Shown piece after piece: positions 1-8,712 of a DNA stretch of 64,000 nucleotides. A model generated the notes under the pieces. That model had not been told where the DNA came from. It did not search any database and saw only the letters and a program-made list of their open reading frames with translations. The stretch comes from Marivivens niveibacter. GTDB taxonomy: Bacteria; Pseudomonadota; Alphaproteobacteria; Rhodobacterales; Rhodobacteraceae. The stretch's first letter is position 1. The number at the start of each line of letters is the position of its first letter. The stretch is from positions 1 to 64,000 of the forward strand of contig NZ_MSPP01000004.1 in the NCBI RefSeq assembly GCF_002150005.2, in the 5' to 3' direction. The translations under genes and the position numbers were made by a program.

Positions 1-201
1 CTTCAGAAGTCCCAACCGCGCCTCAGCGCCGCCGGTGAAGGGGGTTCTAAGGGGAGTGATGCATGGGCGCAAGCGGAAAACGCAAAGAAAATCCGATTTT
101 TTGATTTTTTCTGCGACGCGCTAATTTGAGAGGCATAAATTAGTTCTTAAACTGTGGATAAAGCCCTAGTTATCCACAGAACCGATTAGAAAGGCCCTGA
201 A
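1..201. other. Left-edge intergenic region with AT-rich tract, inverted repeat and DnaA boxes
   Basis: No gene with a recognisable product was found here; a frame open from the left edge to about position 129 has no family features. The stretch around 90-112 is rich in T runs. CTAATTT (121-127) and AAATTAG (137-143) form a 7-base inverted repeat. The pair of DnaA boxes at 152-179 follows, and the first gene starts 22 bases later. Together these look like an origin or DnaA-regulated promoter, but the flanking genes are not those usually found beside alphaproteobacterial oriC, so no origin is called. Confidence 0.4.
152..179. promoter_or_regulatory. Two perfect DnaA boxes in inverted orientation
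   Basis: TGTGGATAA (153-161, the minus-strand form) and TTATCCACA (170-178) are both exact matches to the consensus DnaA box. With flanking bases they make a perfect 10-base inverted repeat (CTGTGGATAA / TTATCCACAG) with an 8-base spacer. The pair lies 23 bases upstream of the first gene and so could act on its promoter, titrate DnaA, or belong to an origin. A third perfect box is at 6029-6037. Confidence 0.65.
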
Positions 202-687
202 ATGCGTCTCATTTCGATTCTATTTATTACCATTGGTGGCTCTGCATGGGCGGAATCAGAGCCCCTCGCCCCTTTGGGTTCGGCAAGTCTGGGTGTTCTG
301 GGATTTCAGGCCTATGACACTATTTTATATACCCCGTCCGGGCAGGCCTTTGATTGGACCGCGCCGATGGCCTTGGAAATCAATTATGAACGTGACTTTT
401 CAGCGGAGATTTTGACCCAAACAACCCGCGAAGAAATCGCACGGATCGAAGGCAACCCGGGTGATCTGGATCGCGTCATCAACACATTGGCGGATTGTAT
501 GCGCGATGTATCAGACGGCGATCAGTTTGTTGCGAACGCCCCTACCCCCGATCAGATTGAGTTCAGCCTTAATGGCACGACCACCTGTAACGTGACCTAT
601 CCGAACCTGCGCAAACGGTTTCTATCGATCTGGTTATCGGACGATAGCAGGTTCCCGCGTTTATCTAGACAGTTGCGCGGTGGGTGA
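202..687 (+). CDS. Periplasmic chalcone-isomerase-like protein
   Basis: A 161-residue protein with a short Sec signal peptide (residues 1 to about 17, ending near SAWA). The mature part follows the pattern of the bacterial chalcone-isomerase-like family (Chalcone_3 type): a start with 'LGFQAYDTILYTP', a central 'MALEINYERDFSAE' segment, a 'DGDQF' turn, and a C-terminal 'FLSIWLSDD' followed by Arg/Leu-rich residues. In bacteria this fold is usually a small exported protein of unknown role, not a flavonoid enzyme, so no reaction is assigned. Two cysteines (near residues 98 and 128) could form a disulfide after export. The gene stands 42 bases ahead of the asparaginase gene and may be co-transcribed with it. 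The DnaA-box palindrome lies just upstream. Confidence 0.7.
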   Translation: MRLISILFITIGGSAWAESEPLAPLGSASLGVLGFQAYDTILYTPSGQAFDWTAPMALEINYERDFSAEILTQTTREEIARIEGNPGDLDRVINTLADCMRDVSDGDQFVANAPTPDQIEFSLNGTTTCNVTYPNLRKRFLSIWLSDDSRFPRLSRQLRGG

Positions 688-729
688 TCGGGCGGTATCC
701 CGCGTCTATATCAGATTAAGGGGATAAAC

Positions 730-1662
730 ATGCGCATCCTTGTGATCCATACCGGCGGCACCATCGGAATGGCCCAAACCGACCAAGGGTTCGCCCCCAA
801 AGACGGCGTTATAGAAGAAGCGCTGGATCAAATCCGGTCGAACCACACGGATTTAGGAACAATCAGACTAATGCCCCTAACCCCTGCGATTGACAGCGGC
901 GAAGCGACAACTGCGGAATGGAACCGCATTGCGATGGCCGTCTTCACAGAGCTGGGCAACTATGATGCCTTTGTTATAACGCACGGCACCGACAGCCTAT
1001 CCTATTCGGCGGCGGCAATGGTGATGGCACTGCGCGGGATTGACGTCCCCGTGATCCTAACCGGATCAATGATCCCATTAACGGTCGAAAATTCGGATGG
1101 AATGCGGAACCTGACTGACGCATTGATCGCCTGCCGTTCCGCGCAACCCGGCGTTTGGGTTCAGTTCGCAGGCCGTCTGCTACACGGGTCGCGCGTGTAC
1201 AAAGCGCATTCATCGGACCTAGACGCATTTACCGATAGCCCATCCGAAATGCCGCCGTTGTTTGCGAGCCCTTTCCCGACAATTGCGCAAACGTCACCGC
1301 ACAAAGTGCTGACCTTCACCATCGCGCCAGGTGCTATGTTCGGATTGCTAAAAACTGCGGTTCAGCAAGGCGAGGCCCTGGTTCTACGTTGCTACGGTTC
1401 CGGGACAGCGCCGAACGATCCAGAGCTGCGCGATGCACTGTCACTGGCAGCCAAACGCAACGTACCCGTTGTAGCTGTATCGCAATGCCCAGCGGGCGGC
1501 ATGAACATCGGCACCTATCAGGCGGGGCAAATCCTGCGGGATGGCGGCGTTATTGATGGCCGCGGGATGACTGCGGAAATGGCACATGTGAAACTGCACT
1601 ATGCGCTGGAAACCGATGACCCGCACGCATTTATGGCCACCGAATTCTGCGGCGAGATGTAG
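730..1662 (+). CDS. Asparaginase family protein
   Basis: A 310-residue protein of the bacterial-type asparaginase/glutaminase family, which hydrolyses L-asparagine to aspartate and ammonia. The first catalytic motif is at the extreme N-terminus (TGGTIG, residues 8-13, nucleophile Thr11) and the second is THGTDS (residues 84-89, with Thr87 and Asp88). No signal peptide precedes the first motif, so the enzyme should be cytoplasmic, as in type I asparaginases. The length is slightly short for the family (about 320-350) but both motifs and the C-terminal domain are present. It follows the chalcone-isomerase-like gene on the same strand and converges on nrdJ across a GC-rich hairpin at 1673-1690. 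Substrate preference between asparagine and related amides cannot be read from the sequence. Confidence 0.88.
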   Translation: MRILVIHTGGTIGMAQTDQGFAPKDGVIEEALDQIRSNHTDLGTIRLMPLTPAIDSGEATTAEWNRIAMAVFTELGNYDAFVITHGTDSLSYSAAAMVMALRGIDVPVILTGSMIPLTVENSDGMRNLTDALIACRSAQPGVWVQFAGRLLHGSRVYKAHSSDLDAFTDSPSEMPPLFASPFPTIAQTSPHKVLTFTIAPGAMFGLLKTAVQQGEALVLRCYGSGTAPNDPELRDALSLAAKRNVPVVAVSQCPAGGMNIGTYQAGQILRDGGVIDGRGMTAEMAHVKLHYALETDDPHAFMATEFCGEM

Positions 1663-1690
1663 AATAGAAAAAGGGGGGCGCTAGCCCCCC
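1661..1690 (-). terminator. Terminator for nrdJ
   Basis: GGGGGGC (1673-1679) and GCCCCCC (1684-1690) form a 7-pair stem with a 4-base loop. Read on the minus strand the stem is followed by TTTTTCTATTC, a typical U-tract, so it ends transcripts coming from nrdJ about 96 bases after its stop codon. On the plus strand there is no T run, so it is less likely to stop asparaginase transcripts. Confidence 0.75.
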
Positions 1691-1698
1691 CAGTGTCA

Positions 1699-1753
1699 CG
1701 GATCGGGTGGATTATGTTACCGCCCGTTAGCTTTTTGCCTGTATCCCGATCCG
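1699..1753. repeat. Perfect 9-base inverted repeat between asparaginase and nrdJ
   Basis: CGGATCGGG (1699-1707) is repeated in inverted form as CCCGATCCG (1745-1753), with a 37-base spacer. It lies in the 3' untranslated region of nrdJ, between the stop codon and the terminator. No T run follows. It may form an additional RNA stem or be a protein-binding dyad; its function is not known. Confidence 0.4.
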
Positions 1754-1785
1754 CGTCAGGGGCCAGCGCACCAGCCCCGGAAACT

Positions 1786-4700
1786 TTAGCTGCAGCCCGA
1801 TGTGGCGCCGCACGTATTACATTTCATACAGGTGCCGTTCCGCACCAAAGTGTAGTTGCCACAATCACCGCATGGGTCGCCCTCGTAGCCTTGCATTTTC
1901 GCTTTGTCACGTGCCGACATCGACAAAACAGCGGTGGTGGCGGTTTCTTGCGTAGTGGGTACCGTAGCCGTTTGAATAGCCGCCGCATCCGATACCGAAG
2001 TAGGCCCGCTAAACATCGCCAAATCCGAAGGAACCCGTTTGCGCAGGTAACCGGTAGAGGAGATTTGCTTCAACACTTCCAACGACTTAGAGGTCGCAGT
2101 TTCACTAGGTTCCTGCACGTTACTGGTGTCGTCCTGTTTGTGCAGATCATCAAACGACGCACCCGAAGGTTTAACGTGCGCCAGATCCGTGCGATCTAGA
2201 TAGGACACCGCCAATTCGCGGAAAATGTAATCCAAGATCGAAGTCGCCGATTTAATGGAATCGTTGCCCTGCACCATCCCCGCCGGTTCGAATTTGGTGA
2301 ACGTAAACGCGTCCACGAATTCCTCTAGCGGGACGCCGTATTGCAGGCCAACCGATACCGCGATGGCAAAGTTGTTCATCATCGCGCGGAACCCTGCGCC
2401 CTCTTTATGCATATCGATAAAGATTTCGCCCAGCTGACCATCGGCATATTCGCCCGTACGCAGGTAAACCTTGTGCCCGCCAACGACCGCCTTTTGGGTG
2501 TAACCCTTGCGGCGCTCTGGCATCTTTTCGCGGTGACTGCGCACGAATTCTTTGACGATGACCTTTTCGATCACCTTTTCGGCCAACACCGCTGCCTTTT
2601 CCGTCGGGGTGCCTGTTTCCAGAATTTCGGCGGCGCCTTCGTCATCTTCGATCAGCGCAGCGGCCAAAGGTTGCGACAGCTTCGATCCGTCACGATACAG
2701 CGCGTTCGCCTTGACCCCCAGTGACCACGACAATTCATAGGCCTTTTGGCAATCTTCGATCGTGGCCGAGTTCGGCATGTTGATCGTTTTGGAAATCGCG
2801 CCCGAAATAAACGACTGCGCAGCGGCCATCATTTTGATGTGGCTATCGACCGACAGATACCGTTTGCCTTTCTTGCCGCATGGGTTCGCACAATCAAAGA
2901 TGTGGTAGTGCTCTTCCAACAGATGCGGTGCGCCCTCTAGCGTCATCGTGCCGCAAACATGATCGTTTGCTGCGTCGATTTCCTGTTTGGAATATCCCAA
3001 ATGGCGCAACAGATCGAACGATGGATCGTTCAATTTTGCCGCTGGAATGCCTAGCGTTTTCTGGCAGAACTCTTCGCCCAGCGTCCACTGGTTGAACACG
3101 AACCGCACGTCAAAGGCCGATTTTAGCGCGGCTTCGATTTTATCGATCTCGGTTTGGCCGAACCCATGACCGATCAGCGAGGTGTGGTTCAGCGCTGGCG
3201 CCTGCCCGATTGATCCGTGGCCGACAGCATAGGCAATGATTTCTTCGATCTGCGCGCTGGAATAGCCCAATGTCTCCAAAGCCGCTGGCACCGAACGGTT
3301 GATGATTTTGAAATATCCGCCGCCTGCCAGTTTTTTGAATTTCACCAGCGCAAAATCGGGTTCAATGCCGGTAGTGTCACAGTCCATCACCAGACCGATG
3401 GTGCCCGTTGGCGCGATCACCGAAACCTGCGCGTTGCGGTAGCCGTGTTTTTCGCCCAAGGCTAAAGCTTCGTCCCATACCTCGGTCGCTATGCTGATCA
3501 GGCGCGGATCAGGGCAGTTCGCATGATCCAAGGGCAGCGGTTTGACAGCCAGATTTTCATACCCGTCTTCCAACCCGTGTGCCGCTGTGCGGTGATTGCG
3601 GATAACGCGCAGCATGTGATCGCGGTTGCGTTCGTATCCCGAAAACGCACCCAGTTCGCCTGCCATTTCTGCCGAGGTCGCATAGGACACGCCCGTCATG
3701 ATCGCGGTCAGCGCTGCACCCAACGCGCGGCCATTGTCGCTGTCGTATCCCAGCCCCATGTTCATCAGAAGACCGCCGATATTGGCGTATCCCAAACCCA
3801 AGGTCCGGAAATCATAGGACAGCTGCGCGATTTCCTTGGACGGGAATTGCGCCATCATGACGGAAATTTCCAGCGTCACAGTCCACAGACGAGTCGCGTG
3901 AATATAGGATTCCACGTCGAATTCGCCGTTCTTGTAAAACTGCAGCAGGTTCATCGACGCAAGGTTACAGGCCGTATCGTCCAAGAACATATATTCCGAA
4001 CACGGGTTCGACCCGCGGATTTCGCCGTCTTCGGGGCAAGTGTGCCACGCGTTAACGGTGTCGTGGAATTGGATACCTGGGTCCGCGCAGGCCCATGCGG
4101 CATGGCCGACCTGATCCCATAGATCGCGCGCTTTGACGGTTTTGGAAACTGTGCCGTCTTTGCGGTTGATCAGATCCCAATCGGCGTCGTCTTTGACTGC
4201 CTGCAAAAACGCATCGGTCACGCGGATCGAGTTGTTAGAGTTTTGGCCAGAAACGGACGCGTAAGCTTCGGAATCCCAATCGGTATCGTAGGTCGGGAAT
4301 TCGATGCTGGTGTGGCCCTGTTTCGCATAGTCCAAAACACGTTTGATGTATGTTTCTGGAATCGCGACCTTTTTGGCCTCTCGCACGGCTGATTTCAGGC
4401 TCGTGTTTTTTGCAGGATCATAGGCGTCCGCCTCGGCGCCGTCCCATGCGCCAATCGCTGCGAAAATGCCATTCAGCTTTTCTTCGTGCATTTTAGAGCC
4501 AGCCACGATGGACGCGACCTTCTGCTCCTCGATGACTTTCCAGTTGATAAAGTCTTCGATGTCGGGGTGATCGGCATCTACGATCACCATCTTCGCTGCT
4601 CGACGGGTTGTACCGCCTGATTTAATCGCGCCAGCGGCACGATCCCCTATTTTCAAGAATCCCATCAGGCCCGAGGATTGCCCCCCACCCGACAGTTTTT

Positions 4701-5403
4701 CGCCCACACCACGGAGCGAAGAGAAATTCGTGCCCGTGCCCGAGCCATATTTGAACAAACGTGCCTCGCGGACCCATAGATCCATAATGCCGCCGTCGTT
4801 CACCAGATCGTCCGAAACGGATTGGATGAAACAGGCGTGGGGCTGCGGATGTTCATAGGCGCTGTTGGATTTGACCAATTTGCCCGTTTTGTAATCTACA
4901 TAATGGTGGCCCTGCGCGGGGCCATCGATGCCGTACGCCCAGTGCAGGCCTGTATTGAACCACTGCGGGCTGTTCGGCGCGGCCATCTGGCGGGCCAGCA
5001 TGAAACGCATTTCGTCGAAATAAGCCTGCGCGTCCGCTTCGGTTGTGAAATAGCCGCCCTTCCAGCCCCAATAGGTCCAGGCGCCGGCCAAACGGTCAAA
5101 CACCTGTTTTGCGCTAGATTCCCCGCCGAATTCCGCACCATCAGCAGGCACCGACCGCCACAGAAATTCTGGCACGTCTTTTTCACGAACTTTTTTGGTG
5201 GCCGATGGAATCCCCGCCTTGCGGAAATATTTTTGTGCGATGACGTCGCTGGCCACTTGGCTCCAGCTGGTCGGGACTTCGCATTCTTTTAATTGAAAAA
5301 CCAACGTCCCATCAGGATTGCGAATTTCAGACGCTGTTTTGCGAAATTCAATATCCGCATAGGCATCCTGACCCGATTTCGTAAAACGACGTTCAATTTT
5401 CAT
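1786..5403 (-). CDS. nrdJ: Vitamin B12-dependent (class II) ribonucleoside-diphosphate reductase
   Basis: A 1205-residue adenosylcobalamin-dependent ribonucleotide reductase, which makes deoxyribonucleotides without oxygen or an iron subunit. The catalytic core carries the Asn-Cys-Glu active-site segment NPCSEY followed by '[11 protein letters not shown]', the loop '[10 protein letters not shown]', and a second nucleotide segment 'APTGTIG'. The C-terminus ends in a four-cysteine cluster (CGDCGNY...CMKCNTCG...CS), the usual redox or zinc tail of this long form. The open frame runs 70 codons further upstream, but the start is placed at 5403. Family proteins begin with the matching MKIERRFT, and AGGGA lies 8 bases ahead of that ATG. 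The upstream 220 bases are then a leader with candidate NrdR boxes and two hairpins. No other reductase class is seen in the window. Confidence 0.96.
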   Translation of the reverse strand: MKIERRFTKSGQDAYADIEFRKTASEIRNPDGTLVFQLKECEVPTSWSQVASDVIAQKYFRKAGIPSATKKVREKDVPEFLWRSVPADGAEFGGESSAKQVFDRLAGAWTYWGWKGGYFTTEADAQAYFDEMRFMLARQMAAPNSPQWFNTGLHWAYGIDGPAQGHHYVDYKTGKLVKSNSAYEHPQPHACFIQSVSDDLVNDGGIMDLWVREARLFKYGSGTGTNFSSLRGVGEKLSGGGQSSGLMGFLKIGDRAAGAIKSGGTTRRAAKMVIVDADHPDIEDFINWKVIEEQKVASIVAGSKMHEEKLNGIFAAIGAWDGAEADAYDPAKNTSLKSAVREAKKVAIPETYIKRVLDYAKQGHTSIEFPTYDTDWDSEAYASVSGQNSNNSIRVTDAFLQAVKDDADWDLINRKDGTVSKTVKARDLWDQVGHAAWACADPGIQFHDTVNAWHTCPEDGEIRGSNPCSEYMFLDDTACNLASMNLLQFYKNGEFDVESYIHATRLWTVTLEISVMMAQFPSKEIAQLSYDFRTLGLGYANIGGLLMNMGLGYDSDNGRALGAALTAIMTGVSYATSAEMAGELGAFSGYERNRDHMLRVIRNHRTAAHGLEDGYENLAVKPLPLDHANCPDPRLISIATEVWDEALALGEKHGYRNAQVSVIAPTGTIGLVMDCDTTGIEPDFALVKFKKLAGGGYFKIINRSVPAALETLGYSSAQIEEIIAYAVGHGSIGQAPALNHTSLIGHGFGQTEIDKIEAALKSAFDVRFVFNQWTLGEEFCQKTLGIPAAKLNDPSFDLLRHLGYSKQEIDAANDHVCGTMTLEGAPHLLEEHYHIFDCANPCGKKGKRYLSVDSHIKMMAAAQSFISGAISKTINMPNSATIEDCQKAYELSWSLGVKANALYRDGSKLSQPLAAALIEDDEGAAEILETGTPTEKAAVLAEKVIEKVIVKEFVRSHREKMPERRKGYTQKAVVGGHKVYLRTGEYADGQLGEIFIDMHKEGAGFRAMMNNFAIAVSVGLQYGVPLEEFVDAFTFTKFEPAGMVQGNDSIKSATSILDYIFRELAVSYLDRTDLAHVKPSGASFDDLHKQDDTSNVQEPSETATSKSLEVLKQISSTGYLRKRVPSDLAMFSGPTSVSDAAAIQTATVPTTQETATTAVLSMSARDKAKMQGYEGDPCGDCGNYTLVRNGTCMKCNTCGATSGCS

Positions 5404-5473
5404 CTTTAAAGTCCCTGCCATGACCCGAAAACGGCCATTCAATATCTCACCCTCAAAGCGCGGTGGCGCCCTA

Positions 5474-5530
5474 CCCAACTTGGGACGATCTGAAAAAGAC
5501 AATATTTCATCGGTCGGACCCAAAGGTCCG
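5474..5530 (-). promoter_or_regulatory. Structured nrdJ leader with two short hairpins
   Basis: Two perfect inverted repeats lie in the presumed nrdJ leader: CCCAA-C-TTGGG at 5474-5484, and CGGACC-CAAA-GGTCCG at 5515-5530. Neither is followed by a T run, so they are not classic terminators. I looked for the conserved B12 box of cobalamin riboswitches and did not find it. The leader may affect mRNA stability or translation; this is inference. Confidence 0.3.
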
Positions 5531-5576
5531 TTAAGTGCCCGCAAAAGCGAAATCGTCTGATTTTGTCCCTGAACGC

Positions 5577-5623
5577 GACCTACATATGGTGTGTGGGTCG
5601 TCGATGCACACAAACTGGCAAAT
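5577..5623 (-). promoter_or_regulatory. Candidate tandem NrdR boxes upstream of nrdJ
   Basis: Positions 5577-5592 read GACCTACATATGGTGT, matching about 11 of 16 positions of the palindromic NrdR box (ACAC-A-rich centre-GTGT), with the right half strongest. A second, weaker half-site (ACACAA, from 5608) is centred 31 bases away. Known NrdR targets carry paired boxes about 31-32 bases apart. NrdR represses ribonucleotide reductase genes in response to ATP/dATP. The spacing supports the call but the second box is weak. Confidence 0.4.
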
Positions 5624-5830
5624 CAACTACTAGGGGGTCAACGAATTTTTCACACTAAATAACGGAACATTACTATTGACGGTGAAAACACTATGAAATC
5701 CGTCGATTCCTCCACAGGTCGCCATATACGTGTGTGTATTTTTTGCGCAGCTTTAGAAGAGCTGCCAGATTCCGTTCGTATACACGCTGCCCGTTTAATG
5801 TTGGAACTAACCAGAATCGCGCTTGACCCA

Positions 5831-5857
5831 AAAACAAAAAACCGCCCCAAGGGGCGG
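5831..5857 (-). terminator. Terminator of tRNA-Pro
   Basis: CCGCCCC (5842-5848) and GGGGCGG (5851-5857) form a 7-pair stem with a 2-base loop. Read on the minus strand it is followed by TTTTTTGTTTT. It lies 25 bases past the tRNA 3' end, so the tRNA is a single-gene transcript, separated from nrdJ downstream. Confidence 0.88.
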
Positions 5858-5881
5858 CTATTTGTTTTCCAAATTTGGAAG

Positions 5882-5958
5882 TGGTCGGGACGGCAAGATT
5901 CGAACTTGCGACCTACGGTACCCAAAACCGTCGCGCTACCAGGCTGCGCTACGCCCCG
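5882..5958 (-). tRNA. tRNA-Pro (anticodon UGG)
   Basis: On the minus strand the sequence folds into a complete cloverleaf. It has a CGGGGCG/CGTCCCG acceptor stem (with one G-U pair), a D arm with GCGC...GCGC, anticodon stem ACGGT/ACCGT with loop TTTGGGT (anticodon TGG), a T arm GCAAG-TTCGAAT-CTTGC, the discriminator A and an encoded CCA at 5882-5884. The full length including CCA is 77 bases. It decodes CCA and, by wobble, other proline codons. A strong terminator follows. Confidence 0.97.
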
Positions 5959-6028
5959 ACTGTGTGGCGGGTTTTAGTGTTAGTTTCCGGGAATGAAAAG
6001 AGCAAAAAGTAACAAATTTGAAAAAAAG

Positions 6029-6037
6029 TTATCCACA
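6029..6037 (+). promoter_or_regulatory. Perfect DnaA box
   Basis: TTATCCACA, an exact consensus match, overlaps the stop codon of the DUF192 gene. It is the third perfect box in the first 6 kb. A single box inside an operon end may be a chance match or a titration site. Confidence 0.35.
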
Positions 6038-6508
6038 TGAAAAAACAGCTAAATTTCCGATAATCGGGTGCTGAAACGCATCGCCTTCGGCAATCCCAAG
6101 CCGTGCAGCCAGTCCGCCATTAATCTCTAGAACGAATTTCACCTCGTCCCCGCCTGGGATTGGTGTTCGATCCATCGGAATCGCATTGTCATGAATGTGG
6201 GTAATTGTCCCCGTTTCGTCCGCAAACAGCATATCCAACGGAATCAGCGTGTTGTGCATCCAGAATGCGACAGGCTGTTCATTGTCATAGGCAAACAGCA
6301 TCCCCTGCATGAGAGGCATGTCAGCCACATTCATCAGGCCTTGCGAACGTTCTTGGGGGGTGTCGGCGACTGAAACTTGGAACCGTGCCTGTCCAAAATC
6401 GCCTTTGACCGTCAATCGGTCATCTGTGCATTGCGCCGCCGCTGTCCCAGCAGCGGCACAAAATGCAATTGTCGTTATTAGTCGTTTGACGCGGTGATGC
6501 TTTCCCAA
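6029..6508 (-). CDS. Exported DUF192 family protein
   Basis: A 159-residue protein with a Sec signal peptide (residues 1 to about 25, ending GTAAA) and one DUF192 domain. Family hallmarks visible are 'TPQERSQGLMNV' after the first strand, 'MLFAYDNEQPVAFWMHNTLIPLDMLF', and the closing 'FVLEINGGLAARLGI...GD'. The family is widespread, periplasmic and of unknown biochemical role. The start is a TTG: GAGG lies 7 bases upstream, and no ATG or GTG in the frame gives a complete signal peptide. The start overlaps the end of the cold-shock gene by 31 bases, so the two are translationally coupled. The lipobox pattern is absent although a Cys follows the likely cleavage site, so it is probably soluble rather than lipid-anchored. 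Confidence 0.88.
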   Translation of the reverse strand: MGKHHRVKRLITTIAFCAAAGTAAAQCTDDRLTVKGDFGQARFQVSVADTPQERSQGLMNVADMPLMQGMLFAYDNEQPVAFWMHNTLIPLDMLFADETGTITHIHDNAIPMDRTPIPGGDEVKFVLEINGGLAARLGIAEGDAFQHPIIGNLAVFSCG

Positions 6509-7017
6509 ATCAGAACCTCAACAGCCAACTTGCCTCGTTTGCCATCGATGGTCCGCATTGCGATCGCTTCGCCAGGTTGTAGATCGGCCAAACCGGAACG
6601 ACGCAGAACCTCGATGTGTACAAACACATCATCGGCCGAACCAAAGGCATTGGCAAATCCAAATCCTTTGACCTTGTCGAACCATTTAACCCGCGCCGGC
6701 TCTACAGGTGTAGAACGCAATACTTCAGGATCGATTTCAGCCAAATCTGCAAGAGTTGCGTCATTGTCGTTGGATGCAGGCGGTTCGATGGCAACAACTT
6801 CGATCGCTTGTAAGCCGCGATCTGTTCGTTGCGCCAGCAATTCGATGTTAGCCCCATCCGCTACAGAACTTTGTCCGAAGTTCCGTAGCACATTTGCGTG
6901 TAGCAAAATGTCAGGTCCACCATCATCTGCGATTACAAAGCCGAACCCTTTTCCAGGGTCGAACCATTTCACGCGTCCGCGAACGGCGCGTTCTTCCGTC
7001 ACTTGTGTGTTCATCAT
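6478..7017 (-). CDS. Protein with two cold-shock domains
   Basis: A 179-residue protein with two CspA-type nucleic-acid-binding domains. The first (about residues 14-75) has GRVKWFDPGKGFGFV with an ILLHAN second motif. The second (about residues 110-175) has ARVKWFDKVKGFGFA with a DVFVHIEVL motif. An acidic linker of roughly 35 residues, rich in Asn, Asp and Glu, joins them. Each domain keeps the aromatic RNP1 residues; in the first, RNP2 reads ILLHAN rather than VFVH. Such double-domain proteins are common in Rhodobacteraceae and are presumed RNA chaperones. The start at 7017 is preferred to the upstream ATG at 7062 because GGAAG lies about 9 bases ahead and the protein then begins with MMNTQV. 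The DUF192 gene overlaps its end. Confidence 0.88.
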   Translation of the reverse strand: MMNTQVTEERAVRGRVKWFDPGKGFGFVIADDGGPDILLHANVLRNFGQSSVADGANIELLAQRTDRGLQAIEVVAIEPPASNDNDATLADLAEIDPEVLRSTPVEPARVKWFDKVKGFGFANAFGSADDVFVHIEVLRRSGLADLQPGEAIAMRTIDGKRGKLAVEVLIWESITASND

Positions 7018-7134
7018 TATTCTTAACTTCCGACCACGACCCCCATCCGATCGCAGCTTCATTACGCTACCAGACAGGTTTCATCGCCAAGAAACAAGAC
7101 AAAACAAAGCCGTGTATTTCACGAAGCGTGAATT

Positions 7135-7740
7135 TTAGGGGTACAGACGCGACACATCCCATGTATCGGATATACCTTTGCGCGACCACATAAACCGATC
7201 GTGCAACCTAAACGCGCCATCAGCCCAGAATTCGATCTCGACCGGGCGAATCCTGATTCCACCCCAAAATTCTGGTCGTTGTGGGTTAACACCTTTCTTG
7301 GCGGTGACAACAGCAACTTCAGACATCAGTTTCGCGCGGCTATCCAGTGGCTTCGATTGATCCGATGCCCATGCCCCGAGCCGACTTTTGAGCGAACGAG
7401 AGTTATAATATTCGTCCGCCTTTTCGCCTTCTTCGCGTTCAGTGATACCGCGCACGCGAATTTGGCGGCGCAAGGATTTCCAGTGCATGACAAAGGCGGC
7501 TTTGCCAGTTGCCTCAATCTCGGACGCTTTGGCGCTGCCGTAGTTGGTGTAGAAAACAAAGGCGTCGTCTTCGACATCTTTCAACAAAACCATCCGCGCA
7601 TTGGGTAGACCGTCGGCGTCCACCGTCGACAACGCAATCGCATTCGGATCGTTCAGCTCGGACTCTTCAGCCTCTGCCATCCAGCGGCGTGTAATTTCAA
7701 ACGGATCGTTACCTTCGAAAATTCCGGTTCTATCGGTCAT
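7135..7740 (-). CDS. pdxH: Pyridoxamine 5'-phosphate oxidase
   Basis: A 201-residue FMN-dependent oxidase that converts pyridoxine or pyridoxamine 5'-phosphate to pyridoxal 5'-phosphate, the last step of vitamin B6 supply. The N-terminal '[23 protein letters not shown]', the FMN-binding '[21 protein letters not shown]' region with '[12 protein letters not shown]', and the C-terminal '[17 protein letters not shown]...R..DR' and 'WDVSRLYP' ending are all diagnostic. The length is normal. The gene is divergent from fabI across 161 bases that must hold both promoters. A 15-base hairpin (TTCACG-AAG-CGTGAA, 7118-7132) lies directly after its stop codon. Confidence 0.96.
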   Translation of the reverse strand: MTDRTGIFEGNDPFEITRRWMAEAEESELNDPNAIALSTVDADGLPNARMVLLKDVEDDAFVFYTNYGSAKASEIEATGKAAFVMHWKSLRRQIRVRGITEREEGEKADEYYNSRSLKSRLGAWASDQSKPLDSRAKLMSEVAVVTAKKGVNPQRPEFWGGIRIRPVEIEFWADGAFRLHDRFMWSRKGISDTWDVSRLYP

Positions 7741-7901
7741 TGGGATTTGCCTTTGTTCAATACCGTTTGTCTTACGAGTGTTTATAAGTCACGGATCACT
7801 TTGTCATCTGCTTCACGGGTGCCTGCCTAGGGTTGATGCTGCAAGGCCAATCGCCTAAACCATGACAAAATTATTAGGCCAGTTAGGCAAAAGGAACAGA
7901 C

Positions 7902-8708
7902 ATGTCGACGCAACTCATGCAAGGCAAACGCGGGCTAATCATGGGCCTGGCCAATGATAAATCAATCGCTTGGGGCATCGCCAAAGCTTTGGCAGACGCA
8001 GGCGCAGAGCTTGCTTTTTCGTATCAAGGCGAGGCGCTGAAAAAACGTGTGGGTCCACTGGCTGAACAGTTGGGTTCGGACATCGTTCTGCCATGTGACG
8101 TTGCAGACATGGACAGCATCGATGCGTTGTTTGGTGAACTCGAATCCAAATGGGGCAAGCTGGACTTTATCGTTCACGCCATTGGTTTTTCGGACAAAAA
8201 CGAACTGCGTGGCCGCTATGTGGACACCACCCGCGACAATTTCCTGACCACGATGGACATCTCGGTTTATTCGTTCACCGCTGTGACCCAGCGCGCTGCG
8301 AAGATGATGACCGACGGCGGTTCGTGCGTTACCCTGACCTACTATGGCGCAGAACGCGTGATGCCACACTATAACGTCATGGGCGTTGCAAAGGCAGCGC
8401 TAGAAGCATCGGTTCGTTATCTGGCCGAAGATCTGGGCAAAGATGGCATTCGCGTGAACGCGATTTCCGCAGGTCCGATCAAAACGCTGGCAGCATCGGG
8501 CATCGGCGATTTCCGCTACATTCTGAAATGGAACGAATACAATTCGCCACTACGCAAGAACGTCACCATCGACGAAGTCGGCGGTTCGGCCCTGTATTTG
8601 CTGTCTGACCTTTCCACTGGCGTGACGGGCGAAACCCACCACGTTGATGCGGGCTACCACGTTGTCGGTATGAAAGCCGTCGACGCGCCCGACATGAACA
8701 AAGAGTAA
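7902..8708 (+). CDS. fabI: Enoyl-[acyl-carrier-protein] reductase (NADH)
   Basis: A 268-residue short-chain dehydrogenase that carries out the last reductive step of fatty acid elongation. The N-terminal 'GKRGLIMGLANDKSIAWGIAKAL' is the FabI-type dinucleotide site. The catalytic Tyr157 and Lys164 sit in 'PHYNVMGVAK' (Tyr-x6-Lys), preceded by Tyr147-Tyr148. The substrate-binding 'SAGPIKTLAASGI' and the C-terminal 'GVTGETHHVDAGYHVVGM' also fit. AAAGG is about 8 bases upstream of the ATG. The lysE-like gene begins 4 bases after its stop and gpt follows, so the three probably form one transcript ending at the terminator at 9874-9905. Confidence 0.97.
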   Translation: MSTQLMQGKRGLIMGLANDKSIAWGIAKALADAGAELAFSYQGEALKKRVGPLAEQLGSDIVLPCDVADMDSIDALFGELESKWGKLDFIVHAIGFSDKNELRGRYVDTTRDNFLTTMDISVYSFTAVTQRAAKMMTDGGSCVTLTYYGAERVMPHYNVMGVAKAALEASVRYLAEDLGKDGIRVNAISAGPIKTLAASGIGDFRYILKWNEYNSPLRKNVTIDEVGGSALYLLSDLSTGVTGETHHVDAGYHVVGMKAVDAPDMNKE

Positions 8709-8712
8709 CACA

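Noticed and set aside
1-201. Chromosomal replication origin
   Set aside because: Two DnaA boxes and an AT-rich tract are suggestive, but more boxes and the usual origin neighbours (such as hemE or the par and gid genes) are not seen.
5404-5613. Upstream 70-codon extension of nrdJ
   Set aside because: No ribosome-binding site or family match; the segment holds hairpins and candidate NrdR boxes and the family start MKIERRFT has AGGGA ahead of it.
5404-5660. Cobalamin riboswitch before nrdJ
   Set aside because: The conserved B12-box sequence is not present in the leader as read by eye.
5693-5977. Open frame of 94 codons over the tRNA-Pro region
   Set aside because: It runs antisense through the tRNA gene and its end is the familiar translation of a tRNA complement ('[10 protein letters not shown]...'), a well-known spurious product.
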